A stretch of 64,000 nt of DNA from Pseudomonadota bacterium. Lineage in GTDB: Bacteria; Pseudomonadota; Alphaproteobacteria; Caulobacterales; Caulobacteraceae. The stretch spans positions 310,001 to 374,000 of the forward strand of contig JAFECT010000003.1 in NCBI GenBank assembly GCA_018241995.1, given 5' to 3'. Below are positions 8,281 through 16,919 of the stretch, piece by piece. The notes beneath the pieces are model-generated. The model saw only the letters and a program-made list of their open reading frames with translations. It ran no database searches and was not told the origin of the DNA. The translations under genes and the position numbers were made by a program. The stretch's first letter is position 1. Every line of letters begins with the position of its first letter.

Positions 8281-10080
8281 TCAGTGTTTCACCTTCACAT
8301 AGCTGCCCGGCGCGGCTTCCAAAGCGGGCAGGGCGCCCTTGCCGGGCTCCCGCTCGACCGCGGGAACGGGCGCGCCCTTGGCGTCCTTGCTGATCCAGCC
8401 CTGCCATTCCGGCCACCAGGAATCGGCGTGCCTGGTCGCGGCGGCCAGCCAGGCCTCGGCGTCGCCGGACTGCGCCTTCACCGAGGCAGTCCAATAGCCG
8501 TGCTTGCCCGCGCCCGGAGGGTTGATCATGCCGGCGTTGTGGCCCGAGCCGCCCAGCAGGAAGCGGGTCTCGCCCCCGAACAGCTTCATGCCCTCGTAGG
8601 TGTCCTTCCAGGCGGCGACGTGGTCGTCCTTCAGCGCCACCACGAAGACCTTGGATTTGACCTTGCCTAGGTCGATGCCGACGCCGTCGATGGTCACGCC
8701 GTTCGGCTCGCGCAGGCGGTTCTGCAGCAGCATCAGGCGCACGTATTCCTGCAGCATGGCCGCGGGGATGCGCGAGCCGTCGTCGAACCACCAGAGCAGG
8801 TCGGAGGGCCGCGCCTCTTCGTCCAGAAGGTAGTGTTTCACCACCGAGGACCAGATCAGGTCGTTGGCGCGCACGGTCGAGAACAGCTGGGCCAGGTGGT
8901 CGGCTTCGACATAGCCCTTGGCGTCGAGATAGCGGTTGAAGGCCTCGACGTCCTGCTCGCCCAGGAAGGCGGACCAGTCGCCCAGGTCCTTGAAGTCGAC
9001 CAGGGTGGCGATCAGGGTGGCGGTGGCGACGGTATCGCTCCGGCCGGTCGCGGCCAGATAGCCCAGTGCGATGGCCGAAAGGGTGCCGCCCAGGCAGTAG
9101 GAGACGAGGTCGACCTGCTCCTGGCCGGTGGCCTTGAGCGCCGCGTCGATGGAGGCGACGACGCCGTCCAGCACATAGTCCTTCAGGTCCTTGGCCGCGT
9201 GCTGCTCGGTCGGGTTGACCCAGGAGACGACGAACACCGTGTGGCCCTGGTCGACTAGCCATTTCAGGTAGGACGACTTCGGGGTCAGGTCGAACAGGTA
9301 GTACTTGTTGACCAGGGGCGGGACGAACAGCAGCGGCCGCGCGCGCACCTCCTCGGTGGTCGGCGCGTACTGGATCAGCTGCAAGAGGTCGTTCTGGAAC
9401 ACCACCGCGCCCGGGGTGGCGGCGATGTTGACGCCGAGCTCGAAAGCATCCGGCGCTCGGCGCGACACCAGCTCGCGGCCCTGGGCCACGTCCTGCAGCA
9501 GGTTCGAGAGGCCGCCCATCAGGTTGAGGCCGCCGGTCTCCAGGGTCTTGCGCACCACCTCCGGATTGGTGTGGGCGTAGTTGGCCGGCGAAAGGGCGTC
9601 GATCAGGCGCCGTGCGAAGAAGTCGACCTTGACCTTGGTGTCGGACGGCAGGTCGGCGTCGGCGGTCATGGCCTGCAGCTGGCTGGCGGCGAGCAAGTAA
9701 GCCTGCTTCAGGTAGTCGTAGACCGGCTCGTCGGACCAGGCGGGGGCGGAGAAGCGACGGTCGCCCTTGGCCGGCTCGATGACCGGGGCGGCCTCCTGGC
9801 CCATGGCGCGGGCGGCGGCCGAGGTCCAGAGCTCGCCCCACTCCTGCATGTTGCGCGCGGTGGTCTCGGCCAGCTTCAGCGGGTTGAGCATCAGGCTCGT
9901 GGCGAAGTCCGAAAAGGCCTTGCCGACCGCCATGGGGTCGTAGGGCAGGACCTGCGGCTGGGCGGCGCGCTCGGCCGTCGCCAGCATGGCGGCGTGCGCG
10001 TTCTGGGCCAGGTCGCTGAGGATACGGCCAGTCTCGACCGGATCCGGCAGGCGAAAAGCGGGCGTCTCTTGGGTGCTCAT
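8281..10080 (-). CDS. phaC: Class I poly(3-hydroxyalkanoate) synthase
   Basis: This enzyme polymerises (R)-3-hydroxyacyl-CoA into storage polyester at the granule surface. The protein is 599 residues, the normal class I length. The N-terminal region carries the family block GRELVSRRAPDAFELGVNIA. The alpha/beta-hydrolase core has the lipase-like box SYCLGGTLSA with nucleophile Cys329 replacing Ser. The catalytic Asp is expected in FVVALKDDHVAAW and the His in GSGHNAGMINPPG. A PhaC-type WPEWQGWI block is near the end. It is preceded by a 70-residue ORF 17 bp upstream, probably in the same operon. A 3-hydroxybutyrate dehydrogenase at 41.0-41.8 kb fits the same pathway. Confidence 0.95.
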   Translation of the reverse strand: MSTQETPAFRLPDPVETGRILSDLAQNAHAAMLATAERAAQPQVLPYDPMAVGKAFSDFATSLMLNPLKLAETTARNMQEWGELWTSAAARAMGQEAAPVIEPAKGDRRFSAPAWSDEPVYDYLKQAYLLAASQLQAMTADADLPSDTKVKVDFFARRLIDALSPANYAHTNPEVVRKTLETGGLNLMGGLSNLLQDVAQGRELVSRRAPDAFELGVNIAATPGAVVFQNDLLQLIQYAPTTEEVRARPLLFVPPLVNKYYLFDLTPKSSYLKWLVDQGHTVFVVSWVNPTEQHAAKDLKDYVLDGVVASIDAALKATGQEQVDLVSYCLGGTLSAIALGYLAATGRSDTVATATLIATLVDFKDLGDWSAFLGEQDVEAFNRYLDAKGYVEADHLAQLFSTVRANDLIWSSVVKHYLLDEEARPSDLLWWFDDGSRIPAAMLQEYVRLMLLQNRLREPNGVTIDGVGIDLGKVKSKVFVVALKDDHVAAWKDTYEGMKLFGGETRFLLGGSGHNAGMINPPGAGKHGYWTASVKAQSGDAEAWLAAATRHADSWWPEWQGWISKDAKGAPVPAVEREPGKGALPALEAAPGSYVKVKH

Positions 10081-10097
10081 GGCGCGCTGTTTACGCC

Positions 10098-10310
10098 TCA
10101 GGCGGGGCTACGCAAGCCGAGCAGGGCGTCGACGGCGGCGCAGGCGCGTGGCGTGACGAAGAGGTAGGCCAGCAGGCGGTCGGGATCGGTCGAAGCCAGA
10201 GCGGGGTCCGGATCGCCCGCACGGTCAATAGCGCCGGCGGCGGGGCTGAGGACGGTGTTACGCACGCCGGTGAAGAGTTCCGCCGCGAGGGTCTCGCTGT
10301 CGAAAGCCAT
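10098..10310 (-). CDS. Small protein encoded directly upstream of phaC
   Basis: This 70-residue soluble protein (MAFDSETLAAELFTGVRNTV...) has no signal peptide. It starts at ATG 10310, preceded by a strong GGAGG site 10 bases away; longer in-frame starts up to 10472 run into the upstream regulatory region. It ends 17 bp before phaC on the same strand and so is very likely cotranscribed with it. I do not recognise a family. The N-terminal half looks helical. Its position suggests a role in PHA synthesis or granules, but that is inference from context only. Confidence 0.6.
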   Translation of the reverse strand: MAFDSETLAAELFTGVRNTVLSPAAGAIDRAGDPDPALASTDPDRLLAYLFVTPRACAAVDALLGLRSPA

Positions 10311-10419
10311 GGTCCCGTCCTCCAAGTGATGAGAACGATTTACTGGAGCATTTTCACAAAGACGATGCGAGAGTTTGCGGATAGGTTGGGCGAAAATCCA
10401 CATACCTCTCCGAGGGGCC

Positions 10420-11343
10420 GTGGCCGACTTCGACTGGAACACCCTGCGCGCCTTCCTGGCTGTGGCCCGCACCGGCCGGCTGACGGCGGCGGCCCAGCGT
10501 TTGCGCGCCGATCACACCACCGTCGCTCGCCATATCGCCGCGCTGGAGAAGGCGCTGGACGCGCGCCTGTTCGACCGGAGCCCCACCGGCTACAGCCTGA
10601 CTGTCCACGGCGAGCGCTTGATGGCGACGGCCGAGGGCGTGGAGAGCCTGGCGCTCGCGGCGCAGTCGTCGCTGGGCGGCGCGGACCTGTCGGTAGCCGG
10701 GGTGGTGCGGATCGGCGCGCCGGAGGGCTTCGGCAGCCACTTCCTGGCTCCCCTCCTGCCCGAACTGGCCGAGCAGCACCCCGACCTGGAAATCGAGCTG
10801 GTGGCCACCTCGGGCCTGGTCAGCCTGTCCAAGCGCGAGGCCGACATCGCCATCGCGCTGAGCCCGCCGCGAGAGGGCCGCCTGGTGGCGCGAAAGCTGA
10901 CGGATTATCGCCTCAGCCTCTACGGCGCGCCGTCCTACCTCGAATGGGCGGGCATGCCCCGCACGCGTCTGGAGCTCGGGGCCCACCGCTTCGTCGGCTA
11001 CATCGAGGATCTGCTGCACGCGCCCGAGCTCGACTACATGCAGGCGCCGGACGTGGCGATCTCCGTCAAGTTCAGGAGCTCCAACCTGATCGCCCAGATG
11101 AAGGCGGCCCGGGCGGGGGCGGGTCTGTGCGTCCTGCCCGAATTCATGGCCGAGGGCCGAAGCGACCTGATCAAGGTGCTGCCTGAGCTGGTGGGAATGG
11201 ACCGCAGCTTCTGGCTGATCACCCACACGGACCTGAAGGACCTGGCGCGGATCAAGGCGGTGAACGGCTTTATCGTGCAGGCGGTGAAGTCTGCGCGCGC
11301 CGTCTTCGCCGGCGAGGGCGAAGCGGGCAGTCCGGAGGCTTGA
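10420..11343 (+). CDS. LysR-family transcriptional regulator
   Basis: This 307-residue regulator starts with a winged helix-turn-helix (FDWNTLRAFLAVARTGRLTAAAQRL, then TVARHIAALEKALDARLF), followed by a LysR substrate-binding domain from about residue 85. GTG at 10420 gives the usual distance between start and HTH and has GAGGGG just upstream, though closely spaced; a TTG at 10375 would add 15 residues. It is divergent from the small gene and phaC, with about 110 bp between the starts, so PHA synthesis is one possible target. It is the only regulator in this arrangement, but no operator is obvious. Confidence 0.85.
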   Translation: MADFDWNTLRAFLAVARTGRLTAAAQRLRADHTTVARHIAALEKALDARLFDRSPTGYSLTVHGERLMATAEGVESLALAAQSSLGGADLSVAGVVRIGAPEGFGSHFLAPLLPELAEQHPDLEIELVATSGLVSLSKREADIAIALSPPREGRLVARKLTDYRLSLYGAPSYLEWAGMPRTRLELGAHRFVGYIEDLLHAPELDYMQAPDVAISVKFRSSNLIAQMKAARAGAGLCVLPEFMAEGRSDLIKVLPELVGMDRSFWLITHTDLKDLARIKAVNGFIVQAVKSARAVFAGEGEAGSPEA

Positions 11344-11374
11344 TCGCGGCGGGCAGGCGCGGCTTAAAGCGGGC

Positions 11375-11914
11375 ATGAGCACGCACATCGCCCTTCTTCG
11401 CGCGGTCAATGTCGGGGGCCGCAAGGTGTCCATGGCCGAGCTGCGCGAGGCGATCGCCGCGCTCGACGGCTTCGAGAACGTGCGCACCCTGCTGCAGACC
11501 GGTAATCTGGTGTTCGAGGCCTCAGGCCCAGACGCCGGGCTGGAGCAGCGCATCGAGGACGCGGTCGAGGCGACCTTCGGCCTGCGGTCCGAGGCCATGG
11601 TCCGCTCGGCCAGCGAATGGGACGAGGCTATCGCCGCCAACCCCTTCGCCAAGGAGGCCAGGGAAATCCCGGCCTACACCGTGCTGTCGGCGCTCAAGGC
11701 CGAGCCGGTCGAGGGCGGGTTGGAGGCCTTGCGCGCAGTGATCCCTGGAAACGAGCGCGTCGAAATCGTCGGGCGCAACGCCTACTTCGTCTATCCGGAC
11801 GGGCAGGGCGTCTCCAAGCTCATGCCGGCCATGATCGAGCGACGCCTGGGCGTGCGTGGCACCGCCAGGAACTGGAACACGGTGCTGAAGCTGCAGGCCA
11901 TGGCCGCGGCGTGA
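11375..11914 (+). CDS. DUF1697 family protein
   Basis: This 179-residue cytoplasmic protein is recognisable as DUF1697 from its opening block (IALLRAVNVGGRKVSMAELR), the central LLQTGNLVFEA and the C-terminal TARNWNTVLKL. The family is widespread and has no established biochemical role. It starts 31 bp after the LysR gene on the same strand and may be cotranscribed. A role cannot be given from the sequence. Confidence 0.85.
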   Translation: MSTHIALLRAVNVGGRKVSMAELREAIAALDGFENVRTLLQTGNLVFEASGPDAGLEQRIEDAVEATFGLRSEAMVRSASEWDEAIAANPFAKEAREIPAYTVLSALKAEPVEGGLEALRAVIPGNERVEIVGRNAYFVYPDGQGVSKLMPAMIERRLGVRGTARNWNTVLKLQAMAAA

Positions 11915-11983
11915 CGCGGCTTGCCCTGCCGCCCGCAATAATTCACTAATTGCTGAAATCCGCCCGTCGCCGGGGAGGGCGCC

Positions 11984-13540
11984 GTGGACGAAGCATTCCG
12001 CAATCCGAACCCGATGATGCCCGCGATCTGGGCGGGGCACGCGCGACAACGGGCGCATGAGCCGGCGGTGCTCTGCGAGGGTGGCGTGTTGCGCTGGGGC
12101 GAACTCGGCGCGCGCATGGCTCAGGTTGGAAACGGCCTTCGCGCGCTCGGCCTGCAGTCCGGCGACCGGGTGGGCCTGCTGATGGCCAACGACCTGGCCT
12201 ATGTGGAGGCGCTGCTGGGGGTCATGGCCGCCGGACTGGTGGCGGTTCCGCTGAACCCCGGCGTGGCCGACGCCGCCTTGGACGCCATGCTGGAAGACGC
12301 GGCCGTCTCCGCCCTGTTCGCAACCCAGGAGCATGCGTCGAGGCTGACAGCGGCCGCCGCCATCCGCCCTGGCGCAAGACTGTGCGCCGAAGGCGCCGGG
12401 CCCGAAGGCTGGACCGCCTACGAACCCTGGCGCGACGCCCAGGACGCGACGCTCGGTCTCTGCGAAGTCGAGGCCTCGGCCTGCTGCAACATCATCTACT
12501 CAAGCGGCACCACCGGCACGCCGAAGGGCATCGCGCACACTCACGGCCAACGGCTGGCATGGACCCGCGACCTGGCGTCGGCCCTGCGCTATCGCGGCGG
12601 GTGCCGCACGCTGGTGATCACCGGCCTGCATTCGAACATCACCTGGGCCGGGATGCTGCCGACCCTGCTGCAGGGCGGGCGTCTGGTCGTGCAGCGCGGG
12701 TTCGACGCTCACGACGTGCCGGCGCTGGTCCAGGCGCACGGGATCACCAACTTTTCGGCCGCGCCGGTGCAGTTCCAGCGGATCCTTGAGGCAGGCGGGC
12801 TGGACCAGGCGGAGACCGGCTCGATCGTAGGGCTGATGTGCTGCGGCTCGCCCCTGCCCGAGGCGGTGAAGCGGGCATGGATCGCGCGGTTCCCCCATGG
12901 CTTCATCGAACTCTACGGCTCCACGGAAGGGGTGATCACGACCTTGGAGCCGGAGGCTGCGGAGGGGCGGATGCGCTCGGTCGGCCGGGGGCTGCCGGGC
13001 TCCGAAACCGTGATCCTCGATGACGCCGACCGGCCCGTGGCCGCAGGCGAAGCCGGCGAGGTGGCGCAGCGGACACCCTGGATGATGGCGGGCTACTGGA
13101 ACCGGCCCGAGGCCACGCGAGAGGCCATGTGGCGGGACGGCGAGGGTCGGCCGTGGCTGCGCACCGGCGACATCGGCCGGCTGGACGCGGACGGCTTCCT
13201 CTACGTCGTCGACCGCAAGAAGGACATGATCCTGTCCGGCGGCCAGAACGTCTATCCGGCGGACATCGAAGCGGTGCTGGCCGACCATCCCGCCGTGGCC
13301 GAGTGCGCCGTGATCGGCGCGCCCGATCCGAAGTGGGGCGAGACGCCGGTGGCGCTGGTGGTGGCGCGCGCGGGGGCGGCCTGCGAGGCGGAGGCGCTCA
13401 AGGCCTGGGTTAACGGGCGCGTCGGCAAGTTCCAGCGGGTGTCGGCCGTACGGCTGGTCGACGCCCTGCCGCGTAACGCGGCGGGCAAGGTGCTCAAGCG
13501 CGAGCTGCGAGACGCCTTGGCGGCCGAGGCCGCAGGCTAG
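11984..13540 (+). CDS. Acyl-CoA synthetase (AMP-forming acid-CoA ligase)
   Basis: This 518-residue ANL-superfamily enzyme activates a carboxylic acid with ATP and transfers it to CoA. The P-loop motif YSSGTTGTPKG is at about 170-180, the adenylate-binding ELYGSTEG lies mid-protein, and the hinge block LRTGDIGRLDADGFLYVVDRKKD is followed by GGQNVYPADIE. The C-terminal catalytic Lys is in PRNAAGKVLKREL. The motif set fits fatty-acyl or similar acid ligases; the chain length cannot be read off. The start is GTG at 11984 with GGGGAGGG just upstream. Confidence 0.88.
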   Translation: MDEAFRNPNPMMPAIWAGHARQRAHEPAVLCEGGVLRWGELGARMAQVGNGLRALGLQSGDRVGLLMANDLAYVEALLGVMAAGLVAVPLNPGVADAALDAMLEDAAVSALFATQEHASRLTAAAAIRPGARLCAEGAGPEGWTAYEPWRDAQDATLGLCEVEASACCNIIYSSGTTGTPKGIAHTHGQRLAWTRDLASALRYRGGCRTLVITGLHSNITWAGMLPTLLQGGRLVVQRGFDAHDVPALVQAHGITNFSAAPVQFQRILEAGGLDQAETGSIVGLMCCGSPLPEAVKRAWIARFPHGFIELYGSTEGVITTLEPEAAEGRMRSVGRGLPGSETVILDDADRPVAAGEAGEVAQRTPWMMAGYWNRPEATREAMWRDGEGRPWLRTGDIGRLDADGFLYVVDRKKDMILSGGQNVYPADIEAVLADHPAVAECAVIGAPDPKWGETPVALVVARAGAACEAEALKAWVNGRVGKFQRVSAVRLVDALPRNAAGKVLKRELRDALAAEAAG

Positions 13541-13547
13541 GCGTGGC

Positions 13548-13835
13548 TCAGGCGGCGAGGGTCCAACGGAACTCCAGCGTCTCGCGGAAGGCGAAGCGCT
13601 TCAGGTGGTCCTCGACTACGGCCCGGATCCGGTCCAGGCCGAAGGCCTCGCCGGGCTTGACCGAGACGGTCAGGGCGTCGGGGCCCGCGTCGAGGGCGCA
13701 GCGGCCGAGCGGCAACTCGATCTCGCCGTGCTGGGTGGTGAACTCGACCGGGAACTTGTGCGCCCAGTGCTTGCAGAGCTGCTGCAGATAGCGGCTGGCG
13801 CTGGCCGTGGGCACGACGGCGGTGAAGGTGGTCAT
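13548..13835 (-). CDS. DUF2218 family protein
   Basis: This 95-residue protein matches the DUF2218 pattern: an N-terminal TASASRYLQQLCKHWAHKFPV block, the central GEIELPLG, and a C-terminal DRIRAVVEDHLKRFAFRETLEFRW. The function of the family is unknown; members often sit beside iron- or redox-related genes. Its ATG is one base downstream of the stop codon of the dioxygenase-like gene, so the two are almost certainly translated from one mRNA. Confidence 0.85.
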   Translation of the reverse strand: MTTFTAVVPTASASRYLQQLCKHWAHKFPVEFTTQHGEIELPLGRCALDAGPDALTVSVKPGEAFGLDRIRAVVEDHLKRFAFRETLEFRWTLAA

Positions 13836-13836
13836 G

Positions 13837-14655
13837 TCAGGCCGCCTTTTCGCTGGGGGCCGAGGCCGGGGTGAAGCCGAAGGCGTCCATGCGCAGCGAG
13901 CCGTATTCGGCGCTGGCGTGCAGCCGGTGGGGCCGGGCGCCGGGCTCGGCCGCGCCCAGGGCGACGTAGAGGGGCAGAAGATGCTCCTCGGTCGGGTGGT
14001 TGCGCGCGGCGTTGGGGGCGCGGTCGCGATAGGCGATCAGGTCGTCGATGCGGTTCTCCTCGATGGCGCGGCTCATCCAGTCGGCGAAAGAGGACGACCA
14101 CTCGGTTTCCGGCGCATCGGGCCCGCGGCGATCCAGTTCACGCAGATTGTGGGTGAAGGCGCCGGAGCCCAGGATCAGCACGCCTTCGTCCAGCAGCGGC
14201 CTGAGCGCGCGGCCGACCTTCAGGTGGTGCTCCGTGCCCAGGCGGGTCTGCACCGAAAGCTGGATCACCGGGATGTCCGCGTCGGGATAGACCAGGATCA
14301 GCGGGACCCAGGCGCCGTGGTCGAGGCCGCGGGCACGGTCGATTTCGGGGTCCAGGCCCGCATCGGTCAGCAGGCCCGCGACCCGCTCGGCCAGGGCGGC
14401 GCTGCCGGGGGCCGGATAGCGCATGGCGTAGAGCGCGGCGGGGAAGCCGTAGAAGTCGTGGATCGTTTCATTGACGGCGACGGCGTTCACGGTCGGGCGC
14501 TCGGTTTCCCAATGCGCGGAGACCACCAGGATCGCCTTGGGGCGCGGCATCTGGGCGCCCAGGCCTTCGAGGAAGTGACGGGCGGGCGTGTCCTGCAGCG
14601 GCAGGAGCGGCGCGCCGTGGGAGACGAACAGTGGTGTGGTGCGAGCTTGGGTCAT
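13837..14655 (-). CDS. Class III extradiol ring-cleavage dioxygenase, DODA/YgiD type
   Basis: This 272-residue enzyme belongs to the LigB/DODA superfamily, which cleaves catechol-like rings or 4,5-DOPA using a divalent metal. It shows LFVSHGAPLLPLQD at the N-terminus with a metal-binding His, ILVVSAHWETERPTVN with another, the HDFYGFPAALY signature of YgiD/DODA proteins, and LDHGAWVPLILVYPDADIPV with a third His. The start is ATG 14655; a GTG at 14676 would add seven residues. It is followed without a gap by the DUF2218 gene and preceded by a LysR gene on the same strand. The physiological substrate is not known. Confidence 0.87.
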   Translation of the reverse strand: MTQARTTPLFVSHGAPLLPLQDTPARHFLEGLGAQMPRPKAILVVSAHWETERPTVNAVAVNETIHDFYGFPAALYAMRYPAPGSAALAERVAGLLTDAGLDPEIDRARGLDHGAWVPLILVYPDADIPVIQLSVQTRLGTEHHLKVGRALRPLLDEGVLILGSGAFTHNLRELDRRGPDAPETEWSSSFADWMSRAIEENRIDDLIAYRDRAPNAARNHPTEEHLLPLYVALGAAEPGARPHRLHASAEYGSLRMDAFGFTPASAPSEKAA

Positions 14656-14737
14656 GGCGAGATCGCAGATGATCACTTCTTGACGCGATGAGAATGGGCG
14701 CGATTGGCGCGGGACTGCTTCCGGATCGGAATGAATA

Positions 14738-15652
14738 CTACCAGCCGCGATGCCATTCCGGCTCTCCGGCGAACCGTTCGGCGAGGAAATCGACGAACAC
14801 CCGCACCTTGGCGGCCAGGTGCCGGGCGTGGGGATAGACCGCGTGGATGGGCAGGGGCTGTGGCTCGAAGGCCGGCAGCACGAGCTTCAGCCGCCCGGCG
14901 CGCAGGTCCTCGGCGGCGACGAAGGCCGGTTCGCGCGCTATGCCCCAGCCTTCGCGCGCGGCGGCCAGGCAGGCTTCGGCGCGGGAGAAGCGCAGGCGGC
15001 CCTGTACGCGCACGTCGATACGCCGACCGTTCTCCACGAAGGGCCAGTGGGAAGGATCGCGCAGGTTCAGATCCAGGACCACGTCGTGGGACGAAAGGTC
15101 GGAGGGGCGTTCCGGCGCGCCGCGGTGAGCCAGGTAGGCGGGCGAGGCGCAGGTGACAACGCGCGTGACCGCCAGCCTGCGCGCGACGAGGGACGAGTCC
15201 GACAGGTGGCCGATGCGCACCGCCGCGTCGAAGCCTTCGTCGACCAGGTTCACGGCGCGGTCGGCATAGAAGACCTCCAGTCCCAGGTCGGGATAGGCGG
15301 CGGCGAAGTCGAGGAGGGCGGGCTGCAGCTGCAGGGCGCCGAAGGAGACCGGGGCGGAGACCTTGAGCAGGCCGCGCGGCCCCTTGGCGGTGTCGCGTAC
15401 GGAGGTCTCAAGCGCGTCGAACTCGTCGACCAGGGCCCGCGCGCGGTCGAGATAGGCGCGGCCCACATCGGTGAGGGATACGTCGCGGGTGGTGCGGTTC
15501 AGGAGCCTCGCACCCAGCCTGTCCTCCAGCCGCGCCACCAGCTTGGAGGCCTGGGCCGGCGAGATGGCAAGCTTGCGCGCGGCGGCGGCGAAGCTTCGCG
15601 CGTCGGCCACGGCGATGAAGGTCCTGATGTCGCCGATGCCGTCCATCACCAA
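14738..15652 (-). CDS. LysR-family transcriptional regulator, divergent from the DoxX gene
   Basis: This 304-residue protein has an HTH at the N-terminus (DIRTFIAVADARSFAAAARKL, then SPAQASKLVARLEDRLGARLL) and a full substrate-binding domain. The start is ATG 15652 or 15646. It is divergent from the DoxX gene and lies directly upstream of the dioxygenase gene. A 15-bp perfect palindrome carrying the LysR T-N11-A pattern sits in the intergenic region. This makes it the likely regulator of the DoxX gene, of itself and perhaps of the dioxygenase/DUF2218 pair. The inducer could be a quinone or aromatic compound, by analogy to other DoxX-linked LysR proteins. Confidence 0.87.
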   Translation of the reverse strand: MVMDGIGDIRTFIAVADARSFAAAARKLAISPAQASKLVARLEDRLGARLLNRTTRDVSLTDVGRAYLDRARALVDEFDALETSVRDTAKGPRGLLKVSAPVSFGALQLQPALLDFAAAYPDLGLEVFYADRAVNLVDEGFDAAVRIGHLSDSSLVARRLAVTRVVTCASPAYLAHRGAPERPSDLSSHDVVLDLNLRDPSHWPFVENGRRIDVRVQGRLRFSRAEACLAAAREGWGIAREPAFVAAEDLRAGRLKLVLPAFEPQPLPIHAVYPHARHLAAKVRVFVDFLAERFAGEPEWHRGW

Positions 15653-15659
15653 CTTTGCG

Positions 15660-15674
15660 TTTCCGCTACGGAAA
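15660..15674. promoter_or_regulatory. Candidate LysR operator between the LysR and DoxX genes
   Basis: TTTCCGCTACGGAAA is a perfect inverted repeat with 6-bp arms and a 3-bp centre, and it contains the T-N11-A core of LysR boxes. It begins 8 bp before the LysR start codon and lies about 125 bp upstream of the DoxX start. That position suits autorepression together with divergent activation. Confidence 0.55.
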
Positions 15675-15798
15675 TAGTCTCCTCCAAAATGGGCAGATTA
15701 TCAAAGGAACGGAAGGCTTCACCTTGGGGTTCGACGTGATGCGGCCCACCAGCGCGCCGCGCGCCGGGCATTTCCCCGGCCGAAATGAGGAGGCGACC

Positions 15799-16215
15799 AT
15801 GAATTCGCTCAGTTCGCGTTTCGTAGCCTACGCCCCACAGATTCTTTCCCTTCTGCGGATCATTGCCGGCCTGCTGTTTCTGGAGCACGGCCTGGTCAAG
15901 CTGTTCGGCTTCCCGCCCGGCGCCCAGCCTGGGGCGCAGGCGGTCGGCAGCCTGTTCTGGATCGGCGGCGTGCTAGAGCTGGTGGGCGGCGCCCTGGTGG
16001 CCTTGGGCCTGTTCACCCGGCCCGTGGCCTTCATCCTGTCCGGAGAGATGGCGGTCGCCTACTTCATGGTCCACGCCAAGCAAAACTTCTTCCCGGCCGT
16101 GAACGGCGGGGATGCAGCGATCCTGTTCTGCTTCATATTCCTCTATCTGGCCGCCGCCGGTGGCGGAGCCTGGAGCTTCGACCGCCTGCATGGCCGCAGG
16201 GCCGAGGCGGCCTGA
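15799..16215 (+). CDS. DoxX family membrane protein
   Basis: This 138-residue inner-membrane protein has four hydrophobic helices. The DoxX signature is visible: LLRIIAGLLFLEHGLVKLFGFP, then FWIGGVLELVGGALVALGLFTRPVAFILSGEMAVAYF. Family members associate with thiosulfate:quinone oxidoreductase or act in redox stress; this one is of the short stand-alone type. ATG 15799 has an ideal AGGAGG site 8 bases upstream; longer in-frame reading overlaps the promoter region. It is divergent from a LysR regulator. Confidence 0.9.
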   Translation: MNSLSSRFVAYAPQILSLLRIIAGLLFLEHGLVKLFGFPPGAQPGAQAVGSLFWIGGVLELVGGALVALGLFTRPVAFILSGEMAVAYFMVHAKQNFFPAVNGGDAAILFCFIFLYLAAAGGGAWSFDRLHGRRAEAA

Positions 16216-16233
16216 GCGCGACTGCAGCCGGGC

Positions 16234-16716
16234 TCAGCGCTTGGCGTCGGCGGGGCAGATGTCGCCGATGCGCACCAGGTCGGAACTGGCCCGGATGGTG
16301 ATGGGCAGCCCGGCCAGCTTGGTCTTGACGCTCGCGTTCACATGCAAGGTGGTGGGGCTGTAGGTGCCCGAGCCCTCGATCTGGCCGCCCTCACCCTTCT
16401 TGTCCCGGCAGTCGCCCTTCAGCAGGATCTTGCCGCCGCCGATCACCTTGGTCGGATAGGTGCACTTGTAGATGTGGTTGGACGGCCCCTCCATGTACTT
16501 GTCGACCTTGTCCGGCGTGATGCAGATCTTCTCGACCTTCTTGGTGGGGAGGGGCGAGGTCACCTTGCTGGTGGCCTCCCAGTAGCCGGGCTTGATCCGG
16601 TCGTGCGGCGCCGCGGCGGCCGTCAGGGCGGGGACGCAGATCACCCCAAGCGCCAGCAGCGCCAAGCGCGCGCGCGGCAGGATCGGGGCGGGAGATGACG
16701 GCTCAGAACGGCGCAT
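16234..16716 (-). CDS. DUF3617 family secreted protein
   Basis: This 160-residue protein has an N-terminal hydrophobic signal (LALLALGVICVPALTAAAA). It then shows the DUF3617 pattern: RIKPGYWEATSKV at the start of the domain, a CITPDKV segment, and cysteines spaced through the protein (ICITP, KCTYP, GDCRD, DICPA) that probably form two disulfides. The family is common in proteobacteria and has no known function. The gene is convergent with the DoxX gene, whose stop is 18 bp away. Confidence 0.82.
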   Translation of the reverse strand: MRRSEPSSPAPILPRARLALLALGVICVPALTAAAAPHDRIKPGYWEATSKVTSPLPTKKVEKICITPDKVDKYMEGPSNHIYKCTYPTKVIGGGKILLKGDCRDKKGEGGQIEGSGTYSPTTLHVNASVKTKLAGLPITIRASSDLVRIGDICPADAKR

Positions 16717-16919
16717 CGTCGGAAATCCAGGTTGGGTCCTTAAGGCTGCGGACCGGAAAGACTAAGGTGCGAGCCACAGGGCTCGATCGCAAGCTGATCC
16801 TTCGCACCTGACGCTTTACTGAACGGGCGAGGGGGCCAGTCAAGTTCCCCTCCTATGCTTCGAGCCTTGCGTGGGCCTTCCGCCTGCAAGACAGTCCCGC
16901 TCCGGTCGGGAGTAGAACG

